NCBI GenBank assembly: GCA_035628915.1
Contig: DASPIW010000024.1
Coordinates: 1 to 64,000, forward strand
Direction: 5' to 3'
Length of the DNA stretch: 64,000 nucleotides
From: JARBUG01 sp035628915
GTDB lineage: Bacteria; Bacillota; Sulfobacillia; Symbiobacteriales; Symbiobacteriaceae
The notes beneath the pieces were generated by a model, which was not told the origin of the DNA, did not search any database, and saw only the letters and a list, made by a program, of their open reading frames with translations. The first letter of the stretch is position 1; each line of letters opens with the position of its first letter. Of the stretch, positions 34,281 to 42,717 are shown piece after piece. Both the position numbers and the translations under genes were made by a program.

Positions 34281-34520
34281 ATGATTGTCGCAGCCCGCAT
34301 CGTCGGCGCCCTGGTGCTGATCTTTGGCCTGGTCTGAATCCGGGTCGTTGTGGGAGGGGTGCTCTCCCATTCATCCCAGTGGACCGATCCGACCACGCTG
34401 CTTATCGGGTTTGGTGTTCACTCGGCCTGCATGGCCCTCGGGATGGGGCTTTTTGGCTGGGCAAGTGCCGCCGGCCGCAGGCGCATGACAGCGGCGGCCG
34501 GGGAGGGGAACAGAGTGTGA
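34281..34520 (+). pseudogene. Small membrane protein gene with in-frame TGA at codon 19
   Basis: ATG 34281 follows TAGGAGG by six bases. Eighteen hydrophobic codons (MIVAARIVGALVLIFGLV) are followed by TGA at 34335-34337. The same frame then stays open for 60 further codons with coherent membrane-like sequence (IRVVVGGVLSHSSQW..., LLIGFGVHSACMALGMGLFG) and ends at TGA 34518-34520. A Trp at the stop position would restore one 79-residue protein. It is the second TGA-for-Trp pattern in this cluster. Confidence 0.6.
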
Positions 34521-34550
34521 AGCGCCGGCGGTTTGCCGGCGCTTCTTTTC
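34521..34550 (+). terminator. Terminator of the membrane-gene cluster
   Basis: The stem AGCGCCGGC / GCCGGCGCT (34521-34543) is followed by TCTTTTCG directly after the last stop of the cluster. Confidence 0.85.
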
Positions 34551-34612
34551 GTTGAGAGGTTCCACCTGCACACGCCGCCCCTGGTGTACCATTGCTGTGG
34601 GGGGCGATCAGA

Positions 34613-35650
34613 ATGAGCGACTTATCTCGGTTGGCAGTGAACTTTCAGCGTTTTGCAGAGGTCGAGTGCGGGCGATCACCTTTATACCGGCGCCTGGCCA
34701 TGGGAGTGGCTGCGGACCCGTCTCTCCTGGCGCTTGCGGATCAAGGGGGGAGCCTGCCCAAGACCAACCTCCTGTTTGCCGCCGTTCATTATCTGCTGCT
34801 GCAGGGCATCAGCCATGCGCTGAGCCGCTTCTACCCCACCGTGACCCCTGGGGTCACGCCACCGGATGACCCTTACCCGTACTTTCGGGACTTCTGCCTG
34901 GCGCACGGCAAGGACATCGTGCCGCTTCTGAAGACCCGGCGGGTCCAAACCAACGAGGTGGCCCGTTCCGCGTTCCTTCATCCCGCCTTCAGCTACCTGG
35001 CGGGGCGCACCGGTACGCCGCTGGCGGCGGTCGAAGTTGGCACGAGCGCCGGCCTTCTGCTGGCGTGGGACCGGTACCACCTCGACTACGGTGCGGCGGG
35101 TCAAGGGGGCGACCTCAGCAGCCCGGTGCACATTCTCTGTGAAGTGAAAGGCAGCAGACGGCTGCCTCTGGCGCAGCCGGCGCCCGCGGTCAGATTTCGG
35201 GCCGGCATCGATCTGCATCCCATCGACGTGAAGAACCCCGAAGAAGCCCTGTGGCTGCGGGCGTTGGTCTGGGGTGACCAGCCGGAAAGGGCGGAGCGGC
35301 TGGGGCTGGCCATTGGGTGCGCGGCTCCGTACCTGCCGACGCTTACCCAAGGCGACGCCGCGGAGGCCTTGCCGGGAATCCTGGAGCAGCTTCCCGAGCG
35401 AGGCGTAAGCAGGGTGGTCTTTCATTGCCATACGCTCAACCAGTTCACGCCCGAGGCCCGGCAGGGCTTCACAGACCTGCTTTGCCGCCAGTCCGGGCAA
35501 GCCGATCTCTTTCAGCTGTCGCTCGAGGCGGCGCCGGGGCTAGACTACCCGGAGATGCGCCTGCTTAGGTATGCCCGGGGTGCAAAGGCTGAAGAGGCGC
35601 TGCTGGCCAGGTACCACGCCCACGGTGACTGGATCGAGTGGCTCGCTTGA
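34613..35650 (+). CDS. DUF2332 family protein
   Basis: The 345-residue cytoplasmic protein matches the DUF2332 pattern: Y-R-R-L-A-M-G-V-A near residue 25, N-L-L-F-A-A-V-H-Y-L-L-L near residue 50, T-N-E-V-A-R-S-A near residue 112, and V-E-V-G-T-S-A-G-L-L-L-A-W-D-R-Y near residue 140, which looks like a methyltransferase-type glycine loop. The function is not established. ATG 34613 sits behind GGGGGGCGATC; an ATG 21 bases upstream lies inside that purine run. Single gene. Confidence 0.8.
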   Translation: MSDLSRLAVNFQRFAEVECGRSPLYRRLAMGVAADPSLLALADQGGSLPKTNLLFAAVHYLLLQGISHALSRFYPTVTPGVTPPDDPYPYFRDFCLAHGKDIVPLLKTRRVQTNEVARSAFLHPAFSYLAGRTGTPLAAVEVGTSAGLLLAWDRYHLDYGAAGQGGDLSSPVHILCEVKGSRRLPLAQPAPAVRFRAGIDLHPIDVKNPEEALWLRALVWGDQPERAERLGLAIGCAAPYLPTLTQGDAAEALPGILEQLPERGVSRVVFHCHTLNQFTPEARQGFTDLLCRQSGQADLFQLSLEAAPGLDYPEMRLLRYARGAKAEEALLARYHAHGDWIEWLA

Positions 35651-35698
35651 GCTTGGACCCACTCACTTGGATTTCCCGAGGCTCGCGGACTTCCTGCG

Positions 35699-36034
35699 TT
35701 ACTCGAGATCCGTCTCCGTTTCGATCAGCGCCAGCGCCTTCGCCTTAACATCCGCATCTGCGACTGCATCGTACAGCCTTCGGAGGCTCTGGATGATGTC
35801 GTACCGGATCAGGGTACGGTCCTTTTCGGCAGTGCACCCCTGGAAGCGGCGTTCGAGTGCCCCGACCAGCAGCGCTTGCTGCTGCTTTCCCGCCGCCCAC
35901 AGTTCCACAAGGCCTGCAAGTAGTGAGGCAACAAATACGTTCCCACGGGGGGGTGAAGCCAGCGTGGATACCCCGCTTTCGAATGTGGACGATTCAGTGC
36001 TCAGGGGGCCAATTCTGACGGCCAGCCGACCCAC
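35699..36034 (-). CDS. Hypothetical protein, possibly a remnant (111 aa)
   Basis: The C-terminal 75 residues look like real helical protein (V-F-V-A-S-L-L-A-G-L-V-E-L-W, D-I-I-Q-S-L-R-R-L-Y-D-A-V-A), while the first 35 residues are less convincing. The GTG start at 36032-36034 directly follows the TGA of another apparent coding fragment, with only AGAGGTGA as ribosome site. It may be the tail of a larger gene lost by deletion. No family recognised. Confidence 0.4.
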   Translation of the reverse strand: MGRLAVRIGPLSTESSTFESGVSTLASPPRGNVFVASLLAGLVELWAAGKQQQALLVGALERRFQGCTAEKDRTLIRYDIIQSLRRLYDAVADADVKAKALALIETETDLE

Positions 36035-36133
36035 TCACCTCTGAATCGTCCGCATTTGAATGCCCGCGGCCAGCTCTGCCTTTCGATTCTGGATGATCCA
36101 CAAAGGTCTGACCACCGCGGCCAGGGCCCAGAG
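36035..36133 (-). pseudogene. C-terminal scrap of a membrane protein
   Basis: A 32-codon frame without start reads LWALAAVVRPLWIIQNRKAE... to TGA at 36035, like the last helix and basic tail of an integral membrane protein. It begins directly behind the MCP terminator, so its N-terminal part is missing. Confidence 0.4.
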
Positions 36134-36138
36134 GAAAA

Positions 36139-36163
36139 GGCGCCGCCTGGCTCAGGCGGCGCC
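36139..36163 (-). terminator. Terminator of the chemoreceptor gene
   Basis: The perfect stem GGCGCCGCCTG / CAGGCGGCGCC lies five bases past the MCP stop, and on the minus strand TTTTCC follows. Confidence 0.9.
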
Positions 36164-36167
36164 ACTC

Positions 36168-38027
36168 TTATAGTTTGAACCGGGAGACCTGGGCCTTCAA
36201 CTCTGCCGCCACCCGCTCCAGCTCCTCGGCGGCCGCCGCCACCTGGGCGGTGGATGTGTCGAGCTGCGTCATCGCCGCCGAGACCGCCTCAGCGGCGCCC
36301 ACATTCTGCTGGGATATGTCCGCCACCCGCTCCGTCGCCGCCGACACCTCGTTGGCGCCGGCCGCCATCTCCTCAGAGGCAGCGGTGCTCTCCTCCGTCA
36401 CAGCAGCCACGGAATCGAACGCCTTCACCACGTTCGCAGCGTTGCTCCGTACCGCCTGGGCCGCCTCTGCGATGGAGCCGACTTGATTTGCCGCCTCCTC
36501 CGCCACCCGGACAATCTGCTCCAGCGCCGCCCCGGCATCGGCCGCAAGGGCAGTGCCGTTCTGCACTTCCGCCAGCCCCCGGCCCATGGCGTTGACGGCA
36601 TCGACGGTACAGGTCTGCATCGACCCGATCAGCCCGGCAATCTCCTTGGCCGACCCGGCGGACTGCTCGGCCAGCTGCCGGACTGCATCCGCCACGACGG
36701 CGAAGCCGCGCCCGTGCTCGCCCGCCCGGGCCGCTTCGATCGCGGCATTGAGGGAGAGCAGATTGGTCTGACCCGCGATCTCCGTAATCACCCGCGTAAT
36801 GTCACCGACCTGCGAAGCGAGCTTCTCCAGCTCCTGCATGCGTAGGTTCGTCTCGTCGACCGCCATCTGCACCTTCTCCATGCCTTCCGCGGTCCGCCTG
36901 ACCACAGCCGCCCCGTCCCTGGCCGTCCGGGCCGCCCGCGTGGCGCCCTCGGTAACCTGGGCGGCGCTGGCCGCCACGCCGTCAATCGAGGCGACCATTT
37001 CGGCCAGCATCTCTGACGCCTGCTGCACCTCTCCGGCCGTCTGGCCGGCGCCGGCGGCAATCTGCCCAATGGTCTGCTTCAGCTCTTCCATGGTGCGGCG
37101 CATTTCATCGGCCGCTGCGTTCTGCTCGTCGGCGCCCCGGGCCACCTCGCCCGCAACGACAGCCGCCCCGCCCACTCCCTTGGCGGACTGCTCCGCCGAA
37201 TCGGCCAGCGACCGGGTGGCGCCCAGCACTGCGTTGGTGGTGCGCTCCACTCCCTCCAGCAGCTGCCGCAGGTTTCGGACCATCTGGTTGAAGGCGACGG
37301 CCACGTCGCCGATCTCATCGCGGGATCGGATTTTCAGCTCGCCAACCGACAGATCGCCTGCGGCCAGGACCTGAACCGCGCCCACCATCCGTTTGATCGG
37401 CCGGGACGTGGTCAGTGCCAGCCAGATCCCGATCACGAGCGCAAGCACCAGGGCGACGGCGAAGGAGCCGTAGCCAATCAGCATGGCCTGGTGGGCCCGA
37501 CCGGCCACAGCCTGCTTTTCGGTCTCGGCGAGGAGCACGTACTTCTCCCGCAGTTCTGCCACGATGGGCAGAATGTTGCGCACCATGGGCTCGCCGGTGC
37601 TGGCGAACAGAATCCGGGCGTAGTCGCCCTTCCCCTCTGCTATATAGCCCATCGCTGTCGTGGCCATTTTGTCGTAGGAGGTGTTCAAATAGGCCAACTG
37701 CTCTATGTCCGCCTTGTCAGCCTCGTCCGGTATGTAGGCGGAGAGCCGCTGCATGGTCTGCTCGAGCTCCTGGCGCTTGGTCTCATACAGCGTCCGGTAC
37801 TCGGTGTTTGAGAAGACATAGTACCCCCATAGGGCCGCGTTCTTCTGTGAGACGAGCGATTCGATGTAGAGGGCGTCGGCGTGGGCCGCTTCCACTTTTT
37901 CGCTGAGGCGTTTGTAGTCAGCGTCGATCACACTGAGCTGATTCATTTGATAGACACCCGCCAGAGACGCAATCACAGCAACCAGCGCAAACGCGGCTAC
38001 CAACTTTGTCGTGATCGATATGCGCAT
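36168..38027 (-). CDS. Methyl-accepting chemotaxis protein
   Basis: The protein has about 619 residues: TM1 at residues 6-28, an extracytoplasmic helical sensor (30-180), TM2 (about 187-208), a HAMP domain (210-262) and a cytoplasmic signalling domain (300-619). The domain contains the conserved hairpin tip E-I-A-G-Q-T-N-L-L-S-L-N-A-A-I-E-A-A-R-A. It should report on a small ligand to CheA/CheW. ATG 38027 is preferred over GTG 38039 because GGGTGA lies between them. Single gene with its own terminator; ligand unknown. Confidence 0.93.
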   Translation of the reverse strand: MRISITTKLVAAFALVAVIASLAGVYQMNQLSVIDADYKRLSEKVEAAHADALYIESLVSQKNAALWGYYVFSNTEYRTLYETKRQELEQTMQRLSAYIPDEADKADIEQLAYLNTSYDKMATTAMGYIAEGKGDYARILFASTGEPMVRNILPIVAELREKYVLLAETEKQAVAGRAHQAMLIGYGSFAVALVLALVIGIWLALTTSRPIKRMVGAVQVLAAGDLSVGELKIRSRDEIGDVAVAFNQMVRNLRQLLEGVERTTNAVLGATRSLADSAEQSAKGVGGAAVVAGEVARGADEQNAAADEMRRTMEELKQTIGQIAAGAGQTAGEVQQASEMLAEMVASIDGVAASAAQVTEGATRAARTARDGAAVVRRTAEGMEKVQMAVDETNLRMQELEKLASQVGDITRVITEIAGQTNLLSLNAAIEAARAGEHGRGFAVVADAVRQLAEQSAGSAKEIAGLIGSMQTCTVDAVNAMGRGLAEVQNGTALAADAGAALEQIVRVAEEAANQVGSIAEAAQAVRSNAANVVKAFDSVAAVTEESTAASEEMAAGANEVSAATERVADISQQNVGAAEAVSAAMTQLDTSTAQVAAAAEELERVAAELKAQVSRFKL

Positions 38028-38143
38028 CCGGAGTATCACCCAATTCCCGAAAGGTTAGCTGGATTATCATACATTTTCCCTCTATACCCGAAATACCGCA
38101 AGTCCCAGAGGCTGATGGGCCAAAAGTCCTACATAACGAGAGG

Positions 38144-38168
38144 AGCCCCGTAGGCACGCCTACGGGGC
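38144..38168 (-). terminator. Terminator at the end of the hydrogenase locus
   Basis: The stem GCCCCGTAGGC / GCCTACGGGGC overlaps the stop of the last gene. On the minus strand TCCTCTCG follows, a weak U-tract. Confidence 0.7.
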
Positions 38169-38606
38169 CAGCGCTTCTCTGACGATTGCCGCCGCCAGGG
38201 GCACGGCCGCAGCCACTTCCGGGCTTAGCCCGACCTTGAAGGGCGAGCGGTCGGCGATCTCCACGCCGACAATCACCACGTCCCGGGGCAGCCGGCCGGG
38301 ATCGACTGCCTGCCCCAGGGCCAGGGCATCCACGGCGTTGACACCGTGCAGCGACAAGGGCAGCAGGGAGCGGTCGGGCAGGTCGCGCAGGCCGAAGCAG
38401 TGGACCGTCCCGGGCGGGGCGCCGCTGACCACCGCATCGACCAGGACCGCCCGGTCATGGCCTGCCAGCAGGTCAAGGAGGCCAAGGCCGGGGCAGCCGG
38501 CCTCAACCACCGCAACCCCCTCCGCCGCCAGCCGCCGCACCACTGCGAGGCCCACTGCGTCATCGGCGCACAGTTCGTTGCCAATGCCGATGACGACGCA
38601 CCTCAT
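38160..38606 (-). CDS. Hydrogenase maturation protease (group 3b partner)
   Basis: The 148-residue protein starts C-V-V-I-G-I-G-N-E-L-C-A-D-D-A-V-G (metal-binding Glu/Asp, residues 3-19) and has L-V-D-A-V-V-S-G-A-P-P-G near residue 60, the HycI/HyaD-type endopeptidase pattern. It trims the C-terminal tail of a [NiFe] large subunit after nickel insertion. The ATG at 38604-38606 overlaps the stop of the HydA gene (ATGA), so HydA, which ends nine residues past its DPCFSCSAH motif, is the likely substrate. Confidence 0.88.
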   Translation of the reverse strand: MRCVVIGIGNELCADDAVGLAVVRRLAAEGVAVVEAGCPGLGLLDLLAGHDRAVLVDAVVSGAPPGTVHCFGLRDLPDRSLLPLSLHGVNAVDALALGQAVDPGRLPRDVVIVGVEIADRSPFKVGLSPEVAAAVPLAAAIVREALAP

Positions 38607-39889
38607 GTCCGGCGCACGTCCATCTTCAAGAAATGGGCCGAGCAGGAAAAGCACGGGTCGTAATTGCGGATCATCATTTCGCACTTGAGCCGCAGTTCCT
38701 CTTCCGCGACGCTGAGCAGGCCCGGCACAAAGGTCCGGATATCGTTCTCCATGTTCGCCGCATTATGGGCCGTGGGCGATACGATGTCAGCCGCCTCAAT
38801 AATGCCCATGCCGTCGACCTTGTAGCTATGATACAGCGTGCCGCGCGGCGCCTCGGAGAAGGCGGCGCCGCTGCCCGCCCGCACCTGGTGGATGACGGGC
38901 TCCGGGCGCCCCTCATAGCGCTCGCACAGGGCAATGCTGTCGTCGACAAACTGGACCAGCTCGATGGTCCGGGCGACGATGGAGGCGAAGGGGTTGTAGT
39001 CGGGGAAGCGCCGGCCCAGCTTCTTCATGGCGAACTTGGCCTTGTAGGAGAGCCGGTCGAGGTTCAGGTTGAGCCGGGCGAGGGGGCCGACCAGGAAGGA
39101 GCCCCGACCCGTAATGTGCGAGTGCAGGGCGTGCGAGGGCGGCACGTGCCGCTCCTGCACGAAAGTCCGGTACTCCCGGGCGGAGATATCCAGGCCCTTA
39201 TTCGAAGTGAGGCGCCCTTCGTTAACGGGATAGTCGATGGGATGGCGCAGGGCAACATGCTCGGGGTCATGGGGGCTGCAGGCGGGGAGCTTCAGGCCGG
39301 CGACCAGTTCCACGGTGGCTTCCACATCTTCCGCGGCGGCGGCCAGTTGGTGGGAAATGGCGCTGATCTCCTCGCGGGTCGGGATGCGGGTGAAGCCGCC
39401 CACCACCGCCGTTACCGGATGGACCGCCCGACCGCCGATGAGCGCCGTAAAGTCGTTGCCCAGCTTCTTGAGCCGCAGGGCCCGCTGAACGGCCTCCTTA
39501 TGGTCAGCCGCCATGGCGACGGCCGACTCGTACCCGAGGTAGTCGGGCAGGGCCAGCATGTAAATGTGCAGTGCGTGGCTCTGGATATCCTGGGCGAGGG
39601 CCAGCATCCGCCGCAGGTCCCGGACCTGCTGGCTGACCTGAATGCCCATGGCATCTTCGAGGGCGGCAATGGCCGTCAGTTCATGGGCCGCTGGGCAGAT
39701 GCCGCAGATGCGGGCAACGATATCCGGCACTTCATCGTACTTGCGCCCGACCAGGAAGCCCTGGAAGAAGCGCGGCGGCTCGTAGATGTCCAGAATCGCC
39801 TTCTTGAGCGTCATGCCGTCGATTTCGAGCACCAGCGACGCTTCGCCCTCCACCCGGGCCATATAGTCGACCTTAATGGTCTTGCTCAC
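38603..39889 (-). CDS. hydA: Group 3b [NiFe]-hydrogenase large subunit (alpha)
   Basis: The 428-residue protein has the proximal nickel ligands in R-I-C-G-I-C-P-A-A-H (about residue 60) and the distal ones in D-P-C-F-S-C-S-A-H near the C-terminus, so the active site is intact. The nine-residue tail F-L-K-M-D-V-R-R-T should be cleaved on maturation. With HydB, HydG and HydD it forms the cytoplasmic NAD(P)-linked sulfhydrogenase-type enzyme. The start overlaps the HydD stop (ATGA). Confidence 0.93.
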   Translation of the reverse strand: MSKTIKVDYMARVEGEASLVLEIDGMTLKKAILDIYEPPRFFQGFLVGRKYDEVPDIVARICGICPAAHELTAIAALEDAMGIQVSQQVRDLRRMLALAQDIQSHALHIYMLALPDYLGYESAVAMAADHKEAVQRALRLKKLGNDFTALIGGRAVHPVTAVVGGFTRIPTREEISAISHQLAAAAEDVEATVELVAGLKLPACSPHDPEHVALRHPIDYPVNEGRLTSNKGLDISAREYRTFVQERHVPPSHALHSHITGRGSFLVGPLARLNLNLDRLSYKAKFAMKKLGRRFPDYNPFASIVARTIELVQFVDDSIALCERYEGRPEPVIHQVRAGSGAAFSEAPRGTLYHSYKVDGMGIIEAADIVSPTAHNAANMENDIRTFVPGLLSVAEEELRLKCEMMIRNYDPCFSCSAHFLKMDVRRT

Positions 39890-40644
39890 AGCATCGCCAC
39901 CCCCTTCTGGAAGGCTTCCGTTTCGCCGGCGAAGAGCCGGAACTTGCGGCGGATCTCTTCAGGTCCGGCGCCGCCCTCCACCATGGTTTGGGCCAGGGAG
40001 GCTACGTTGGCATCTACCGCCGGGCCCCGGCAGCCCTGGCAGGCCCGCCCGACCGACGGGCAGAACGCGCCGCACCCGGCGGCGGTGACCGGCCCCATGC
40101 ATAGCGCCCGCTCGGTCTGGAAGAGGCAGACGTTCTCAGCCAGCTTACATTCGTTGCAGATGGAGTGCGCCCGCAGGTACGGCTTCATGCCCAGCAGGGC
40201 GGACTTGACCAGGTCGAGGAACTCGTCGCGGTCGATGGGGCAGCCCCGCAGAATCGCGTCAACCTTGACATACTGGTCGATAGGACAGGCACGCACGGAC
40301 TGGATGACGGAGACGTCCTGATAGACGCGCTCCTCCATCTCGCGCTGGGGCGACCAGTTTTTCAGCGTGGGGATGCCGCCGAAGGCAGCGCAGGTGCCCA
40401 GGGCGACCAGCACGCGGCAGTCCTTGCGGACCTGCTTGATTTTGGCGATCTCCTCGGGCGAGGTGATCGCGCCTTCCACAAATCCGATATCGAACGGGCC
40501 GGCGCCCTTCTGGGCTCGGGCCATGACAAAGTAGGCGATGTCGACGGCGCAGGCGATATCGAGCAGGTGCTCTTCAATGTTGAGGATCTGGAGTTGGCAG
40601 CCTGCGCAGGAACTGAACTTGTAGACGGCGATCTTGGGACGCAT
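39886..40644 (-). CDS. hydD: Group 3b hydrogenase small subunit (delta)
   Basis: The 252-residue protein begins K-F-S-S-C-A-G-C-Q-L-Q (proximal cluster ligands) and has L-G-T-C-A-A-F-G-G-I-P, R-G-C-P-I-D, C-N-E-C-K...C and C-G-A-F-C...C-Q-G-C-R for further [4Fe-4S] clusters. It passes electrons between HydA and the flavin subunit. ATG 40644 lies eight bases after AGGAGG; the GTG nine bases earlier is inside that site. Length (about 250) is normal. Confidence 0.92.
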   Translation of the reverse strand: MRPKIAVYKFSSCAGCQLQILNIEEHLLDIACAVDIAYFVMARAQKGAGPFDIGFVEGAITSPEEIAKIKQVRKDCRVLVALGTCAAFGGIPTLKNWSPQREMEERVYQDVSVIQSVRACPIDQYVKVDAILRGCPIDRDEFLDLVKSALLGMKPYLRAHSICNECKLAENVCLFQTERALCMGPVTAAGCGAFCPSVGRACQGCRGPAVDANVASLAQTMVEGGAGPEEIRRKFRLFAGETEAFQKGVAML

Positions 40645-40656
40645 GGCCGGCACCTC

Positions 40657-41487
40657 CTAAAAGACCTCTTCAGGCAGATTGCGAATATCGGTATAGCGGA
40701 AAACCGGGCCATCCTTGCAGACGTAAAGCGGTCCGATCTGGCAGTGGCCGCACTTGCCGAAGCCGCACTCCATCCGCCGCTCCAGCGAGACGTAGATCTG
40801 GGTGGGCGTGAAGCCGCGGGCCAGCAGTCCGCGCACCACATACTTCATCATGACCTCCGGTCCGCAGGTGACAACGATCGTATCCTGTGGCTTGCTGGTC
40901 ATCTCCTCAAAAAGGACCGTAACGGGGCCGACACGCCCGGGGAAGCCGGCCGCGGGCCGGTCGGAGGCCAGGCGGAGGGTCAGGTTGGGGTAACGTTCCC
41001 ATTCGGCGAATTCGGATGTGAAGAGCTGATCAGCCATGGTGCGGGCGCCGTAGAGGATCTCGAGATGGCCATACCGGTCAGGCCTGCGGATCATCTCCTG
41101 AATCAGGGGCCGCAGGGGCGCCAGGCCAATGCCGCCGGCGATCAGCAGCACGTTCTTGCCCTTCACGTCCTCCACGGGCCAGCCGTGGCCGTAGGGGCCC
41201 CGTACCCATAGCCGGTCGCCTTCCTTCAGGCCTTCCAGGGCCCGGGTGACCGTGCCGACGGCCCGGATGGTGTGGTCAAAGGTGGCCGTATCGCCGTGCC
41301 AGGAACTGATGGAGATGGGCGCCTCGCCGATGCCCAGCAGGCTGATCATGTTGAACTGGCCCGGCTGGAAGCGGTAGTCAGCACGGATATCCGGGTCCTC
41401 AAACGCCACCGTGTAGGTCAGCGTGTCGTACGTCTGGCGGGAGACTTTCAGGATGCGCGCGGGGACCGGCGTGAACTCCTTACGCAT
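40657..41487 (-). CDS. hydG: Group 3b hydrogenase FAD/NAD(P)-binding subunit (gamma)
   Basis: The 276-residue ferredoxin-NADP reductase-like protein has an FAD region (Y-R-F-Q-P-G-Q-F-N-M near residue 40), the NAD(P) loop I-A-G-G-I-G-L-A-P-L-R-P-L (about residue 116), and a C-terminal [2Fe-2S] motif M-E-C-G-F-G-K-C-G-H-C-Q...C. These are the HydG/sulfhydrogenase gamma marks. It links the small subunit to the pyridine-nucleotide pool. ATG follows AGGAGGG. The next gene starts 13 bases downstream. Confidence 0.92.
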   Translation of the reverse strand: MRKEFTPVPARILKVSRQTYDTLTYTVAFEDPDIRADYRFQPGQFNMISLLGIGEAPISISSWHGDTATFDHTIRAVGTVTRALEGLKEGDRLWVRGPYGHGWPVEDVKGKNVLLIAGGIGLAPLRPLIQEMIRRPDRYGHLEILYGARTMADQLFTSEFAEWERYPNLTLRLASDRPAAGFPGRVGPVTVLFEEMTSKPQDTIVVTCGPEVMMKYVVRGLLARGFTPTQIYVSLERRMECGFGKCGHCQIGPLYVCKDGPVFRYTDIRNLPEEVF

Positions 41488-41490
41488 GGG

Positions 41491-42540
41491 CTACCCTCCT
41501 ATCCGGGCCATCAGGTCGACGAGGTCGATGTGCTTGGTGCAGGCGTCGGTGCAGCGCCCGCAACCTACGCAGCCGAACTGGCCGTACTGCTCGCTGAAGT
41601 AGCTCAGCTTGTGGTAAATGCGCTGCTTGACCCGGGCCGTCCTGTCCTTGCGGAAGTTGTGGCCCATGGCGACTTCGCCGAAGTCGACCAGTTGACAGGA
41701 GTCCCAGACCATCTTCCGCTCGCCGGTGGTCAGGTCGAGATTGACTCTATCCCATACGTTGAAGCAGTAGCAGGTCGGGCAAACGACCGTGCAGGCGCCA
41801 CAGGAGAGGCACTGCTCTTTCAGTTCATTCCAATAAGGATGGTCAAAGTTTTGGTTGATGAGGCGCGGGAGGCGCTCGGTGGGGATGCGGCGGGTGACCT
41901 TGTTCTTTGCCGCCTTCATGCGGTCGGCTTTCTCCCACTGTTCGGCGGGGCCCGCCACGCTGAAGCTGAAGAGGTCGAGCAGTTCCTGCCCCCGGAGGTT
42001 GGCCGCCTCGACGAAGAACCGGTCGCCCAGGTCGGTGATGACCAGGTCGTAGCCCTTCGTTGCTTCTGGGCCGGTGCCGAAGGAGGTGCAGAAGCAGTGC
42101 TCGCCCGGGGTGTTGCAGTTCAGTGCGACGATGAGGGTCTGCTCGCGCTTGGCCCGGTAGTCGGGGTCGTCGAAGTCGGAGGAGCCGTCGAAGACCCGGT
42201 CGAGGAGGCCGAGGGCCGCCACGTCGCAGGAGTGGAGCCCGAAGAGGACCCGGGCTTTTTCATGCAGCACCTGCTGTTCCGTGATGCCCAGTTCACGGTG
42301 ATAGTGGAAGAGCGTTTCGAACGGTTCGTAGAAGAACTTTTTCGCGGGGAGGATGGTGGTAGTGTAGTCGAGCTTGAGATCGGCCGGGTCGGCGATGGGG
42401 CCGAAGACGACCTGCTTGCCTTTTGCGACTGGACCGTAGACGTCGAACCTTTGCAGCAGGAACTCCACGAAGTGTCCCAGCTCAGCCCTTGAGATGACGA
42501 CCTTGCTGGGGGATGATGCCTCTTGGGCGTAATGGGCCAT
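41491..42540 (-). CDS. hydB: Group 3b hydrogenase iron-sulfur subunit (beta)
   Basis: The 349-residue protein has two C-terminal [4Fe-4S] ferredoxin motifs, C-L-S-C-G-A-C-T-V-V-C-P near residue 243 and C-V-G-C-G-R-C-T-D-A-C near residue 325. Before them is an anaerobic-sulfite-reductase-A-like domain (L-F-G-L-H-S-C-D-V-A-A-L). It is the first gene of the hyd module; ATG follows GAGGAGG. The order B-G-D-A matches sulfhydrogenase operons. Confidence 0.9.
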   Translation of the reverse strand: MAHYAQEASSPSKVVISRAELGHFVEFLLQRFDVYGPVAKGKQVVFGPIADPADLKLDYTTTILPAKKFFYEPFETLFHYHRELGITEQQVLHEKARVLFGLHSCDVAALGLLDRVFDGSSDFDDPDYRAKREQTLIVALNCNTPGEHCFCTSFGTGPEATKGYDLVITDLGDRFFVEAANLRGQELLDLFSFSVAGPAEQWEKADRMKAAKNKVTRRIPTERLPRLINQNFDHPYWNELKEQCLSCGACTVVCPTCYCFNVWDRVNLDLTTGERKMVWDSCQLVDFGEVAMGHNFRKDRTARVKQRIYHKLSYFSEQYGQFGCVGCGRCTDACTKHIDLVDLMARIGG

Positions 42541-42584
42541 GTTTACTGCACCTCCTCTTTATGGATCGGGCTCTGGTCTTGGCC

Positions 42585-42630
42585 GGTGGGCCGGTCAGGA
42601 GGGTCTCGTTCCCCCCCTGACCAGCCCACC
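42585..42630 (-). terminator. Long imperfect hairpin between hypE and hydB
   Basis: GGTGGGC-C-GGTCAGG-A-GGG pairs with CCC-C-CCTGACC-A-GCCCACC around TCTCGTTCC. It splits the maturation genes from the hyd module in the 177-bp spacer. Without a T-run it may be a processing or attenuation element rather than a full terminator. Confidence 0.5.
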
Positions 42631-42717
42631 GTCCTTCCTGTCGGGTTCACGGGGGTAGAGCCTGGCCTCCTAAGCCTGGCGTCGACCCCCAGCGGATAAA
42701 GCTCGTCTTGCGCGTTC

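Noticed and set aside
34335..34337. Selenocysteine codon in the small membrane gene
   Set aside because: No stem-loop typical of a SECIS element directly after the TGA, and the context (hydrophobic helix) fits Trp better than Sec.
38633..40321. A 562-codon plus-strand frame opposite hydA and hydD
   Set aside because: The minus-strand frames carry all nickel and cluster ligands; the plus frame is a GC-driven shadow.
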